Assembly (NCBI GenBank): GCA_011033025.1
Contig: WFMF01000444.1
Span: forward strand, 83,342 to 147,341
Length of the DNA stretch: 64,000 nt
DNA from: Beroe forskalii
Taxonomy: Eukaryota > Ctenophora > Nuda > Beroida > Beroidae
Reading direction: 5' to 3'
Positions 34,521 to 45,875 of this stretch are shown here, one piece after another. Numbering within the stretch: position 1 is the stretch's first letter; each line of letters begins with the position of its first letter. The notes beneath the pieces were generated by a model that did no database searches, was not told where the DNA came from, and saw nothing but the letters and a program-made list of their open reading frames with translations. The translations under genes were made by a program, and so were the position numbers.

Positions 34521-36061
34521 CACCACGGTCGATGCACAGAAAGACTCATGTTTATTCCTTCAAGGGCCCACATTGTACGCTATCCTGCAACTCCTGTAGT
34601 CAAGCACTCAATACTTCCGGTGATTAATAGGGAACTACGTACTACAGTTCTTATTCACTCAAGACAAAAGTATCGTTATTTCGTTTTTTCTTTCCATTTT
34701 TGGTCTCCTTGGCCTTTTCCGCTTAAAATGTGAATTATCTTTTAGTACTTGGCAAGTGCTTTCATAAATTAGTGATGTTTACTTCATGTCTTTGGAATGT
34801 GCAGTGGAATCTGGAACATTGTTCTTGTTCTGGTCTTTCCGTGGGGTCCGCATTTATCTTTTTTTTAATGTCAATTTTATTCTTATCTCCATTTGTAAAG
34901 GACTGCGTAGCGATATAATAATATTCAATATTTATAGTGAAAAGCAGATTTTGATATTCATTCCGAAAAATATGTAAAAGCTGGTCACGCAGTATTTTTC
35001 ACATATTTTAAGTGCGCGGCACACCAAATTACACAAGTGCGGCAGTCCGAGCCCTAATTCTGCATCAAAAGGGTATTTGTTTAATTTATTTTAAGCAAAA
35101 ACCCCTCAGCGCGCACTGCCGCTCCCATACCGCGCTACGCGCGCCCAATGTATGTGAAAACTACATCAACATGATGGCTTATTTTTTGCAGTGTGAAGTT
35201 CAAATTTTGTCACTTATTGATCATTTCTTCTGCATACAGTACTCATTCAAATTAACTCGATAACTCATTGTCAAATGTAAAAATATCCGTTCTTGGCCGG
35301 TTATGTCATTTTTCTACAGTAGTTAACAGAGTTTTCCTGGCTTCTTCTCTGTCGTTGTCCCCAGACGAACTTTTTATAATTATTCCGAAGTATTGATAAT
35401 CTGTGCAGGTCTTTTGATTGAAATGGAGGGTCTATAATGACGCGCCATTTACATATGCACGTGCAGGCACGCACTGCGTTACATTGGTGTCGCTCACAGC
35501 AGAGAACGATTCTGAAATTTCCACCGATATGGAATTTGTACGTACGTGACACTGACATTGATCTTACAGTACAATCACTTTCACACACATCAGTGTGCGC
35601 GAATGGGAAATCTCAGAATCTTTTTCGCGAAATAATCTGTGAAAGGATGTCCCAAATTCGATCGATCAAAATGCACAATAAACTTAAAGTATATTATGCG
35701 GAAATTATATGATATTTTGATTTCGGATATATTTACGGATAAGGATATTTTCGATACTTTTATTGAGAAATAACAGTTTACAACTCTTCTTTTGTTATTT
35801 AGAATTATACTACTGAAATACTACAGATAACAATAAGAAATAGAATCCTGCATTAATTATTAATAATTTTAAGAATATGTATAGTTGTTATTGAATGTGG
35901 TAATAACTTACTGTTGTAACATACTTGTAATAATGCTTTTCCTGCTTTTAAATTAAAAACCGAGATCGAGAGGAAGGAAATTTAATTTAGTTATGAGTAC
36001 TGAAAATTTCTGAGTTTTGGGCATTGTAGTGAACTTTAAATAATCTCTCGATTTGATTGGC

Positions 36062-36270
36062 CGTTACTGTAGTGTCTCGACCTCTTGAGACGCGCCTTAT
36101 TATTATTATTAATACGCCGCGCGTGGGAACTTTTTGCAGCGCGCAATAGCGTGCAACTGTGATTTGCTGTTTTGCATTAAAAATAGACACGCGCGCTGTA
36201 ACGCGCCGCAAAAAAGTATCCAAGCGCGGCGTAATACACTGCGCCTCAAAAGGTCGAGAAACCGGAGTTA
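36062..36270. mobile_element. Foldback MITE (copy B version of 19498-19690)
   Basis: Same outer TCTCGACCTCTTGAGACGCG arm and CpG-rich inner stem, with a few inserted bases (TATTATTATTAATA) in the loop side of the arm. Confidence 0.7.
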
Positions 36271-36569
36271 TGCACATGATGATTAATAATATGTCTTACT
36301 TTTGTGTACTGTGTACGAAACATGGATATTTTTAAATTAGTTGCGAAGCATTGGTCGGTATAGAAATAGAAAGGCACGTCAATCTGTATTTTGTGTGTTA
36401 AACTAATCATGTATCAATTGATTCACCTTGAAATACTCTGTAGTTGTACAAAAGCATGAATTTTTCTGCATTACCTTCCTAATCCTAGCCTGAATAGAAA
36501 TAAAGAAAAATGCCAAATTTTTTTAGTCAAGTCATTCAAATCAGTTTTGTCTGCACACAATTATGCGTG

Positions 36570-36985
36570 ACGCATATGTGTGCAGACCGCGACCGCTCGA
36601 TTGGCAGAGGCATCGATAAAGACGCGCGGATTTCCGGTGTGTCCCATATAACTCTGGCTGAGTGACGTCACAGATCTAAACGTCAATTTTTCTGTATCCT
36701 AAACCTTACCATAACCCTAACCAAAACTCTTACCTTAATCCTTACCCTAACTCTAACAAATCCTAATCCTGACCCTAACCCTTTATCTTAATGCGCTAGG
36801 TGCGCTTAAATGTATTTTCTGAGTGACGTCATTATCATAGATAATGAAGAGCTCAGAGTTATATGGGACACTAGCCGGATTTCCTCTGCGCGCTTCAACT
36901 TTCTATACAAATTCCGTCTAAAGTACACAGTTCATGCGCGTCTCTATCGAGCCCTTTTTCAATCGAGCGGTCTGAACACATATAG
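36570..36985. mobile_element. CATATGTGTGCAGACC MITE split by a younger insertion (copy B)
   Basis: Same element as 20031-20204. After GACGCGCGGATTTCC the element 36636-36876 is inserted, then the host element resumes at GGATTTCCTCTGCGCGC. Confidence 0.85.
36636..36876. mobile_element. 241-bp hAT-like MITE, 8-bp target duplication, copy B only
   Basis: GGATTTCC is duplicated at 36628-36635 and 36877-36884; copy A has it once. The ends are inverted repeats sharing TGTCCCATATAACTCTG. Both sides carry GAGTGACGTCA. The interior has degenerate CCCTAA-type runs. An 8-bp duplication fits the hAT superfamily. No ORF. Confidence 0.85.
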
Positions 36986-37041
36986 GTCAGGTCGGTCAAC
37001 TTCAAGTTAGTCAAGCCAAATCAGTCAAGTTAGTAGGATGT

Positions 37042-37439
37042 AAGGGGCCATCCAGAAATGAGCTCATCACTTGGGTATGTATGTATGTTTTGGAAATAAT
37101 GAGGTAGTATGTATGTAGGTTTGCAAAATGATGAGCTCATCACTTAGAGGCAAAATTTTGACATCAACCACTTCTTATAAAATTGGACCATAGTCCATAC
37201 CGCTGCACTGAATCAAGGCTAGAAGAAATCAAAATTAGCAACATCTAAGTTAGATGATCTAATTTAAATTGCAGTAGTGACGTCACTTCAGCCTTTCAAA
37301 TTGAATGTGACGTCACATAATTCTTGAAATGATGAGATGAGGTTGGGGTATGTATGTATCTTTCCCAAATGATGAGGTAGTATGTATGTTTGTTCAAAAA
37401 ATGCCGATTTTTGATGAGCTAATTTCTGGATGGCCCCTT
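37042..37439. mobile_element. TIR element with AAGGGGCCATCCAGAAAT ends (copy B)
   Basis: Counterpart of 20261-20652. The left end keeps GAGCTCATCACTT, which was partly deleted in copy A. Confidence 0.75.
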
Positions 37440-39301
37440 GCCCTACCCTAGGGGGAGTGGGTGTTTTCAAATGATTACGCCTACGGGGTAATACTAATAC
37501 AATTACAAGGAGGGGGTTGATAATGATTATGTATTCAAATTCAAGTTTAATTCAATTTTCTACCCAGTCCCAAATTCTCGGTATTATTTTGCAAAATTTT
37601 CAGAAAAACGGCTCAAAAGCAACATTGGGTCGGTCTCCCACTAAGAGTAAGAGAGCCTTGATTATCTATGACAATGACGTCCCTCAGAAACACGTAATCA
37701 AGCACATCTATCGCTGGATTGAAGGGTTAGGGTCAGGATTTGTTAGGTTCACGGCAAGGACTAACGTTAAAACTCTAGTTCTACTTCTATGGTACCTAAA
37801 AATTGACGTCACTCAGAGGGGGCGTCACTCAGAGCCGTTTATATGGGAGACCTACCCAACATAATCAGCAAAATTTTTCAATACTTTCTTCAATATTTTC
37901 ACAAAAATTGATCACTTAAAAGAATCCCTTAGAGCATGAAATAATTACGTCTTTCAAATTAATTCTGACTAAACACTAGTTTTGCACGGGGTGTGCTTTA
38001 AAGAGTTTAAGTCATAACCGTAATAATTGATAAGCGTATGTAAATAATGAAAAGCTCAGCTTACGAACTTAATTACTTTTAGATGGAATTGAATTAATAA
38101 GTGAAAACGCCCAAACTATGCTCAGCTTACGAACATTTACTTTTAGATGGAATTGAATTAATAAGTGAAAACGCCCAAACTATGCTCAGCATCAGCAGTA
38201 GTACCACCTGGCTCAATAAGAGGGAGTCTATTCGCTTTTTTGTGTTGATTTCCGAAAAACAAAACAGCGTTTTGCCATGATTGGAGAGGATTGAATTATA
38301 AGAGAAACAAAAAATTGCAACGTGCTCTTTCGTCCAACTTTCAGAGTCTTCATAATCATAAAGTTCACTGCAGAAGGCGGATTCTTAATAGAATGGAAAT
38401 TCTTATAATAATTTTATTCATTGCTAATCTTTTCACAACTTTTGATTGCACCAGCTGAGAGTAAGATCATTTATCCAGGGCGTGGAAAACAAAGGAAAAA
38501 AGACCGGCTATGATTAAAGAAAATTGAACTTTGTTAGCAACCGAACAAAAAATGTGCTTTAAATAGTTGAGCTCGTAGCCTTCACTTCAATTATCGTTTA
38601 GTTCCACTTAGCTAGGGTTTTTTACAACAAAGGGGGGGGTGTTCGATAATAGACTTAATCTTCGCTAAATTTTAGCTCGGGGAATAGGATGATTTGCTGT
38701 GATTGACATGAAACTGTAAGACACTTGCAAGTTTAACTTGACCCTAGCCTATAACTTATTATGAGCCGTATGCAAAAATTTTTTTGATTAATTGGTATTT
38801 GGAATGTCCAAGAAAATTTATTTATAAAAAGCATCCTTCGTGGCATTTTCCTCCTACAAGTTTAATCTACTTCTGCCGTGTAGTTTTATAATTTTCATGA
38901 GATGTCAAGAGTCATCTAACGCCGTAGTTAAATCGTGCTTTTTAATTCAATTTTAACTTAAATCCATACAGCTACCAAAAATGATTTTTGATTGCGGTGT
39001 ACCACGAAAGTGTGAAAAATGCTGTATCACTTTTAATTGCACGCATGACGAGTTAAAATGAAAATCAATAGATAACAGGGACAGGAATCCTGCCGAAAAC
39101 AATCGTAATATTCTTCACATAGACATTTTCTACTAAACAACATTATACAAAATGAAAATAAAAAAGAAAGGAACAATTCGAGGAAAAATTCCAATTCAAA
39201 TTATTGACACACGTTGTACCATCGCATGAGAGCTAGTGACTTTCTAGAGGCGTCCTCATTTTGTATAGTTGGAAATTACGCGCATGTGTACACTGAACAT
39301 G

Positions 39302-39405
39302 GATCGATAAATACGTGCAATTAACCGTACTTCCAACAGAACTTACCATTTCTTACTATTCGAAAGTAAATTGCACGAACGGTGAATTGCACGTATTTAT
39401 CGATC
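39302..39405. repeat. Foldback with perfect 21-bp arms
   Basis: GATCGATAAATACGTGCAAT(T) at 39302-39322 is exactly inverted at 39385-39405. Weaker pairing (ACATGGATCGAT / ATCGATCCATGT) surrounds it. Confidence 0.8.
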
Positions 39406-40100
39406 TCCTATTCAAATCGATCCATGTGCAAACATTTGAATTCGAGATACTATGGAGCTGAGTTTTGAACTAGAAACATGCTGAAAACATGTCAATTTAA
39501 TGTTGATCATGTACGATTGAAGCTTCTTTAAAATGTGTTAGATATAAAACAAGATTTAAAGATATTTCCAAGACAAAGAATTTAAGTACCTTCTCATAGT
39601 CTCGATATGACGGCAAAATTCTCAACATTAGGCGGTGTTGAAAAAACTTGACGAAACAAAAAACTGACAAATGGTTGAAAACCGTTTTCAGCCATCGATG
39701 ACATAATTAATTTGCTTGGAAGTCTTTAAAACTGCATGCGTTTTCTAAATCTGAGTTCCGAAAAATTTGCCCTCGAAACACTTCGTTAACTCAAAGAAAA
39801 ATATCGCCAAAACTCCTCATTAAACCTTCTAGAAGACTGCGGGGTATAATCCCATTTTTTTCTAAAATTTTTCTATATCAAACTAGAACTTGGTTCCAGG
39901 TTTTATGCGAAATTTATGAAAAACGACGTACTGTTTTCAGTCCTCCTACTTGCAACCAAACGACAATAATATTATACATTTCAAATTTACCTTCTACACT
40001 AGTACATTAACCCGTGCTCAGAATTAAATTTCAAAAATCACAATTTTATACTTTCTACAGAAAATTCATCATTTAAAAAAGGATTATAACGTATTTTAAG

Positions 40101-40243
40101 GCATATGTGTGCAGACCGCTCAATTGACAGAGGCCTTGATAAAGACGCGCGGATATCCTCTGCGCGCTTCAACTTTCTATATGAATTCCGTCAAAAGCAC
40201 ACAATTTCGAGGCCTTTTTCAATCGAACGGTCTGCACACATAT
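40101..40243. mobile_element. CATATGTGTGCAGACC MITE, third member
   Basis: Starts GCATATGTGTGCAGACCGCT and ends AGCGGTCTGCACACATAT in inverted form, allowing one mismatch in the arm. The interior matches 20060-20190. Confidence 0.8.
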
Positions 40244-40385
40244 TTGTAATATCTATATTATAAACGATAGCCTTTCGACTGATTATATATATAATTAATT
40301 AATTATTCTAGAATTCCTCATAATCAATTACCGTATCTTACAAATCACACGTTACATATTGGCCATGAGAGTCCAGAAGAACCGT

Positions 40386-40685
40386 GAAGTTTTCACATAT
40401 TTTAAGTGCGCGGCACAACATGAGCGCGGCAGCAAAAAGGGCAATTGGGATCGTTCAAATGTTACGTAATCAATTTTTGGCCGATTTCAATTCCCCCTCC
40501 CCTCGTTATCAAGTTAACAGTAGTTGTATTTGTTTCAATAACTCAATAACATGTGACGTAATCATTCGGAACCCCCTCCCCTAGGTGATTACGTACTATG
40601 TGAACGATCCCTTCGTACTGGCAAATACTGGTGCGCATTGCCGCGCTTATTTTGTGCCACGCGCTTAAAATATGTGAAACCTACT
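40386..40685. mobile_element. MITE (CACATATTTTAAGTGCGCGG family) containing a nested TIR element
   Basis: The outer arms TTTCACATATTTTAAGTGCG and CGCTTAAAATATGTGAAA are well preserved. A second element sits inside at 40447-40611, with its own 26-bp arms starting GGGATCGTTCA and continuing TACGTAATCA. TT flanks the inner element on both sides. Confidence 0.8.
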
Positions 40686-41503
40686 GCGTAAAACTAAATA
40701 TATGTAGCAGGCTGCACACAAATAATAGGGGTTCAGCGAGACTCAAGTCCTCGGTACAAATCGATCGAAGGAGGTGAGGGGGATTGATGAAGATACGTGA
40801 TTGAATCGCTAGCATTGCGGACGCAGCCACTTTCAGAAGAGTTTCTTTGTAGAGTGTTTGCGCGCCTATATGGTGTCAGCATTCGGAATGCGCGTCTTCT
40901 TCAGTCCACCATTTCAATTGACGGATATGCATAAAATTCTGCGTTGTCATTTTTCACTGTTTGTTGAGGTGAAAAGCATTGGAAACCCCTCTTATTTGTG
41001 CACGTCTTGCAGTATCGTCTTGCAGCAATCGCTTGCAAACACTATATTTCGAAACAAAATGCCATGATTTTTTCAAATCTAAGTAAATCGTTAACAAAAA
41101 GTAGCGAAATCCTAGACATTAGATTTGGATAAAAGCTTGTTATTAGGTGATATATGAATTATATACCAATCTAAAGGTCTAATCAAGTAATTTTAAGATT
41201 GTGAACTACTCAATTAAATGGTGAGCAAGGCACATAATATGTTGTCACATGTTGTCACATGTTCAGTTCGTGGAGATCTTGCGAGGGGTGCTTTTCAAAC
41301 TCAGGAAGAAAAGATCACGAGAAGGATAGGGGGATAACATGCCATCTTCTTTTAGATGTAAAAACGTACAAAACACTCCTTCGTAAACCCTGACAAACGA
41401 TTATTCGTTAATTTAAGAAACCGTTGAGCCAATCGAGAATTTAAGTGAATTTTTGCGTAGAAAAAATAGGAAATATTCTGGGACCTCACCTGACAAGAGA
41501 AAG

Positions 41504-41584
41504 TCAGCAGGCACATCCGGACGAGGAATTGGAGTCGCTCGGGTTGATTATTGGGTCCACAGGCTTTAACGAGGGATTGGGTGT
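41504..41584 (-). CDS. Candidate terminal exon of a Rab GTPase (possibly RAB10)
   Basis: On the - strand a strong 3' splice site (pyrimidine tract CACCTCTCTGTTTCAG) precedes an exon that, read from its first base, gives a 26-residue tail starting TPNPSLKPVDP and ending SSSGCAC, then TGA. Rab proteins end in short variable tails with CXC or CC for geranylgeranylation, and human RAB10 also has TP at this point. However, RAB10 exon 6 (55347-55449) ends in phase 1, and this reading needs phase 0, so a missing small exon would be required. Read in the phase-compatible frame the block stays open to a good donor (CAG then GTGAGG at 41489) and would be an internal exon of 95 bases. Identity is unsettled. 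Confidence 0.4.
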   Translation of the reverse strand, partial: TPNPSLKPVDPIINPSDSNSSSGCAC

Positions 41585-41611
41585 CTGAAACAGAGAGGTG
41601 TTAATTCCCAG

Positions 41612-41723
41612 GGTAACACGCGTTAGTTACCATAGTAACGCGTCAGTTACCATAGTAACGCGTCAGTTACCATAGTAACGCGTCAGATACTATAGTAACG
41701 CGTTAGTTACCGTAGTAACGCAG
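41612..41723. repeat. 20-bp tandem repeat of X-box-like palindromes
   Basis: Five copies of AACGCGTCAGTTACCATAGT. Most units contain GTTACCATAGTAAC or a one-base variant, an inverted repeat that fits the RFX-factor X-box pattern RYYNYY-N(1-3)-RRNRRY. Function is inference. Confidence 0.6.
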
Positions 41724-42106
41724 CAGAACTAAAGACACAATAACTCTCAAGGATCAACAGGTCACCCCCTCCCTTATGTTTTAAGTCAGTGATTTTTTTA
41801 AACAGCCCCGAAATCATCAATAAATCTCACCGATCATAGAATCTCTCATAATAACCCTCCTCAATAGGATATGTAAAGTGATGAGTTTTCCAATGATTGA
41901 ATTTGAACGGGAAAATATCCAAATCAATAGAACAAGATTTCAAGTTACTCAGCAGTTTTCACTCACCGCTAATTCTATAGCTTTGTCAACCTATGGTTCA
42001 ATAATATAGATCACATGAGGATTAAGATATACAAACACAGTACACAACCGTTACTGTTAACGATCATGTACTAGTAACGCCTGCATTAGTCAGTAACTCA
42101 AATCCC

Positions 42107-42241
42107 TATTTGGTTCTAGGTCATTTGGCCTTACTGGACATTTGGCCTAACCCCTAAAACTCACACAATGTTGAATCTATCTCTCTCCCTGACCCTAACC
42201 AGTGTTAGGCAAAACGTCCAATTAGGCCGAATAACCAAATA
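42107..42241. mobile_element. Foldback MITE at the promoter of the next gene
   Basis: Left arm TATTTGGTTCTAGGTCATTT... and right arm ...GGCCGAATAACCAAATA are inverse, with GGACATTTGGCCTAAC / GTTAGGCAAAACGTCC also paired. Its right end lies 39 bases before the start codon at 42281. A TATTTAA sequence (42247) directly follows and could serve as TATA box. Confidence 0.75.
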
Positions 42242-42280
42242 CCCCCTATTTAATTTGAGGATCAGAGACAGCCTCTCGAC

Positions 42281-43360
42281 ATGATCAGTCTGATGATGAC
42301 AGTGCTCCTTATAGGAGGTAAGAACATGGTTACACGTGTATTTCACATGAATATTAGCTTACTCAAAGGGTCCAGAGACATTAAACAGTCAGCGCACGAG
42401 TTTGCGGCCAACTCGCACTGAGATTCAGTGCGAGTTACGTGGTTACGACCGTGGTTACGCCATTATGCCGTCGGTATAATACTACATTTAGGTTATAGCG
42501 CTACTCATGCTGAATATAGTACTTTGATGTCACAAATCTACCACATTTTTAGCCCATTCACTCCTAGTGAATATCAGCCTGAGATTAGGCTGCTGAAATA
42601 AAAGTTTTCCAGATTTCTACCAAAAGTTCATAATCATATCATTTCAGTCAACGGAGCGCCATTTGATATGGAAGGTGGACGATTTGCTGACATGGAATTT
42701 GGTGGGAATGACGGAGGACGAGATTTCGACTTCAATAGATTTGACGGAAAAGATTTCGACTTCGATAAATTTGACGGAAAAGATTTCGACTTCGATGGAT
42801 TTTTTGACGGAAAAAATTTTGATTTCGACTTTGACGGGGATGATGGATCTTACCCAACTGGGTCTTACCCATACCCAACTGGGTCTTACCCATACCCAAC
42901 TGGGTCTTACCCATACCCAACTGGGTCTTACCCATACCCAACTGGGTCTTACCCATACCCAACTGGGTCTTACCCATACCCAACTGGGTCTTACCCATAC
43001 CCAACTGGATCTTACCCAACTGGGTCTTACCCAACTGGATCTTACCCAAGTGGATCTTACCCAAGTGGATCCTACCCATACCCAACTGGATCTTACCCAA
43101 CTGGATCTTACCCAACTGGATCTTACCCAACTGGATCTTACCCAACTGGATCTTACCCAACTGGATCTTATCCAACTGGATCTTACCCAAGTGGATCTTA
43201 CCCAAGTGGATCTTACCCAAGTGGATCTTACCCAAGTGAATCTAACCCAACTGGATATTACACAACTGGATCCCACCCGACTGGATCTTATCCAACTGGA
43301 TCATATACAGATGTATCTTCCCCTTCTGCCTCTAGCACTGATGAAACCACAGCTCCTTAA
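42281..43360 (+). CDS. Secreted acidic, Tyr/Pro/Gly-repeat protein
   Basis: Two exons, 42281-42317 and 42648-43360, join in phase 1 (GGAG then GTAAGA; TTTCAG then TC) to give 249 residues. I chose ATG 42281 because the first exon supplies [12 protein letters not shown], which with VNGA forms a signal peptide, probably cut before PFD. Residues about 20-79 are rich in Asp and Phe with repeated DGKDFDFD. Residues 80 to about 230 are PTGSY and PTGSYPY repeats (15- and 21-bp DNA units), some with Ser for Thr. The tail is Ser/Thr-rich. There are no cysteines. Known proteins of this style are structural: adhesive, byssal, cuticular or biomineral matrix. I know no family with this exact repeat. A - strand reading of the repeat is also open but is only a by-product of the periodicity. 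Confidence 0.8.
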
Positions 43361-43925
43361 ATGAAGACGCTATCCAATGAGGATTATTTTGGATGGCCGA
43401 TGAAGGCCACAAACGGCATCAGAGAGACTTACATAATACACTTTTGGAGCTTAATAACGCTGAATAATTGTATCTTAACTTAAGAATCTTTAAATGCAAT
43501 TGATTATTCCTTTGTTTAATTAATCGCCAGGCGAGATTTGCAACCACAATCATTTTGATTTTGTCTATAAAAACTGAAGGAAGGCGAGCGATTTGATGCT
43601 CCCTTTCTTGATTTGGTTAATATCAAGTCATCTGAAATTTCGCGAAATATTGTGCACAGGGCTGGATCAGAATAAGGGTGTTGGCGAGGGCGTGACCCGG
43701 TGGTAAAAAATGACCTATCCTGATATCCTAGTTGGGCAACAACTTGTGGTCAACAATGCAACAAATTCGAAAAATTTCCACAAAAAGTTCAAATCTATCT
43801 GTTCATGTTATTTATCTAGTGCAAATCTGCTCTGTGAATTCATTCATAACACATCACTTGACATTTGAGCACTGGAGCTGGGAGCAGTGGCTCTCTCCAG
43901 CAGCATTCCTTTCTCCACGAAAATA

Positions 43926-44700
43926 CCTTAGTGGTAGAAATTATGATGTGTACTTATTATGATGAATGAAATTATGATCGGTACTAATTATGATGAAAAA
44001 ATTTTGGGATAAAAACAAACATTTTGGCGAGCAACCAGTGGAATAAAATTTCATCATTTTTTAACCATTTTACCCAGCTCTTTGAACCAAATTTGTCCAG
44101 AATCCTCCGAAATTTGATCAAAAATGATAAAATATAAGCCTTAATGCCGGCTATTTTCTGACAAAATCATTTTTAGGATGATATACATCCATAATTTTGC
44201 TAACTTTCAACATCATGGTGATTGTGAATATCATGCCTGCACATTCACATATTGTTTTTGGACCGATGTTGTCTGTGTTTTCATTTTGGATCAAATGTAA
44301 ATTTGGTCTTTGATAAGGTCTGGCAGTGAGGTACCTTATTTGGAGGTTAGGGCCTTGATTATTGGTATTAACTAAGTAGAGTTCAACTCTGTAATTTATG
44401 GCAACTCCATGATATGATAGCACCGCAACCTTTGATTTTGAAAATTTACTGATTGAGGTTGTATTACAAAAGTACAAAGATGTGAAAAGGGCCTTGGAGC
44501 CAACCATAATTTTTGGGCAACATGGTCATCCCGGTTGTTTCAACATGTTTTCTAAAAGTCTAAATAATGGTCGAATTTTGAGAAAGTATAAATTATGATC
44601 TGTAGAAATTATGATGTGTAGAATTTATGGTGCGTACTAATTATGATCATTTTGCGAAAATAATCATAATTAGTACGCATCATAATTTCTACCACTAAGG
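43926..44700. mobile_element. 775-bp TIR element with TA target duplication
   Basis: Starts CCTTAGTGGTAGAAATTATG and ends with the inverse (CATAATTTCTACCACTAAGG), flanked by TA on both sides (43924-43925 and 44701-44702). AAATTATGATG-type motifs are repeated three or four times near each end, as transposase-binding arrays often are. A 118-codon frame on the - strand (44151-44507) has no recognisable domain. Probably a non-autonomous element of a TA-targeting superfamily. Confidence 0.8.
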
Positions 44701-44880
44701 TACACAATATCACATAATATCCTTCATAATTATTTATCATCCGTATCATTTCCCTCACTTGTACAGTGTACTCAATATACGTGACTCAATCAACTTCCTG
44801 GCCACTACAGTCCCACTTCACGTTGCATGGAATTTATTTGTTACTTTAACGTTAGGTTGCACAACCTCCTACTTCCACTC

Positions 44881-44913
44881 AGGATAGATATCCTAGAGCA
44901 GGATAGCTATCCT
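44881..44913. repeat. Paired short palindromes
   Basis: AGGATAGATATCCT (nearly palindromic) and AGGATAGCTATCCT (perfect) lie five bases apart. They could be a dimeric protein-binding site. Confidence 0.5.
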
Positions 44914-45875
44914 GAGAGGTAAATTGAGTTATTGGCAACCACCTCGTACAGCATCAAAGAAAATGAAAGTTAGATCACCCGTTATCCACGATGCGTGTTT
45001 CAAAGTGAGGAGAGAGCCGGAGAGAGAGGGACTATGAAAGTATGAAAATCGAATTACTGGATGTTGAAGCATTTACAAAACATAGCGGAAGGCAGACGTA
45101 AACTTTTGTCTTTTAATTACGACATGATAATGTTTAACCACTGTGCCAATTGTACCGTGATAATTAATTGTTATTTGTTAACAAATATTTGGCGAAATTT
45201 AAAAACTAAGCAAAATTTAATTGTCATCCACAAGTCCACACACTGCAAGTGTTCTAGCCCCTGATATGGTGTACTGTAGCAGCATTTAAATTTATTATGT
45301 TATTGGGCTTACTTGCTTATGACAGCCATGCAACCAAGTTGTTTTGCCCAAAACCAGGATTGGCAACCACCCAAACAACTTTACCACCGGGAGGGCGTGA
45401 ATGTATGAGGGGGGGGGGGTGAGGAACGAGGGCATAAACGTGAGGGGATTGCAGTAACACATCACACAAATATACCATCGCTTAATTAATGATAAATAAA
45501 ATACGAGCATGTACTCTCTTGAAGGTAGCCCTGTGAAGCCGAAGGGTCAAGAAGAAAATACTCAGATGATAAAGATAGGACTTGGATCCAACATTCCATT
45601 TTCGGTAATCATCAGTTATCGGCACTGCAAACTATTGTACAGATAATACCAAATAACAACATGGGGGTATGCGGGGAGGATGATTGTTTACGAATGAAGA
45701 TGTGTACGCCAATGTTAAAATCGAGCATCTGTAACATACGCCCCATTGCGTTAAGAGAAGCACCGAGCGTGTAACACACTTGTTTTGAGTTTGCTATCAT
45801 GATATTTCATAAGTTTCGTCCGAGGCGTTTTTGAGCCATTTCAGTAAAGGTATCCCAAAGTAATAGAAAGGTGGA

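Larger units (their letters stand above)
23571..38924 (+). repeat. Long direct repeat, copy B (partner 5812-22123)
   Basis: Direct-orientation counterpart of copy A. B-specific blocks: about 23930-24117, about 28680-30180, 31635-32220 and 36636-36876. It lacks the half-LINE, the 1234-bp tandem unit and the 180-bp TIR element of copy A. The 25.7-26.4 kb part carries blocks that in A lie partly left of the duplication border (3.4-5.4 kb), so the copies are mosaic. Confidence 0.9.
38925..41489. other. Non-coding interval with small TIR elements
   Basis: No exon supported apart from the elements listed separately. 39420-40080 is plain AT-rich sequence without repeats visible to me. 40690-41480 holds no clear feature except a short TGTTGTCACATGTTGTCACA repeat near 41245. 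Confidence 0.5.
43361..45875. other. Intergenic interval
   Basis: Contains the TIR element at 43926-44700 and a palindrome pair at 44881-44913. The rest (44920-45875) shows short frames without recognisable protein and a G run near 45410. The promoter of the mucin-like gene must lie near its end, but I see no clear TATA box. Confidence 0.5.

Noticed and set aside
36690..36785. Telomere-like CCCTAA runs
   Set aside because: Degenerate and confined to the inside of a 241-bp MITE with clear ends and target duplication; not a chromosome end.
37517..37864. 115-codon frame in copy B
   Set aside because: Broken by a small deletion in copy A, no splice sites or known motifs; low support as a gene.
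42644..43276. 210- and 167-codon - strand frames and a second + frame over the PTGSY repeat
   Set aside because: By-products of repeat periodicity. Only one + frame connects to the signal-peptide exon and ends in a non-repetitive tail.
44151..44507. 118-codon - strand frame starting with ATG
   Set aside because: Lies wholly inside the TA-flanked TIR element and has no transposase or other recognisable motif.
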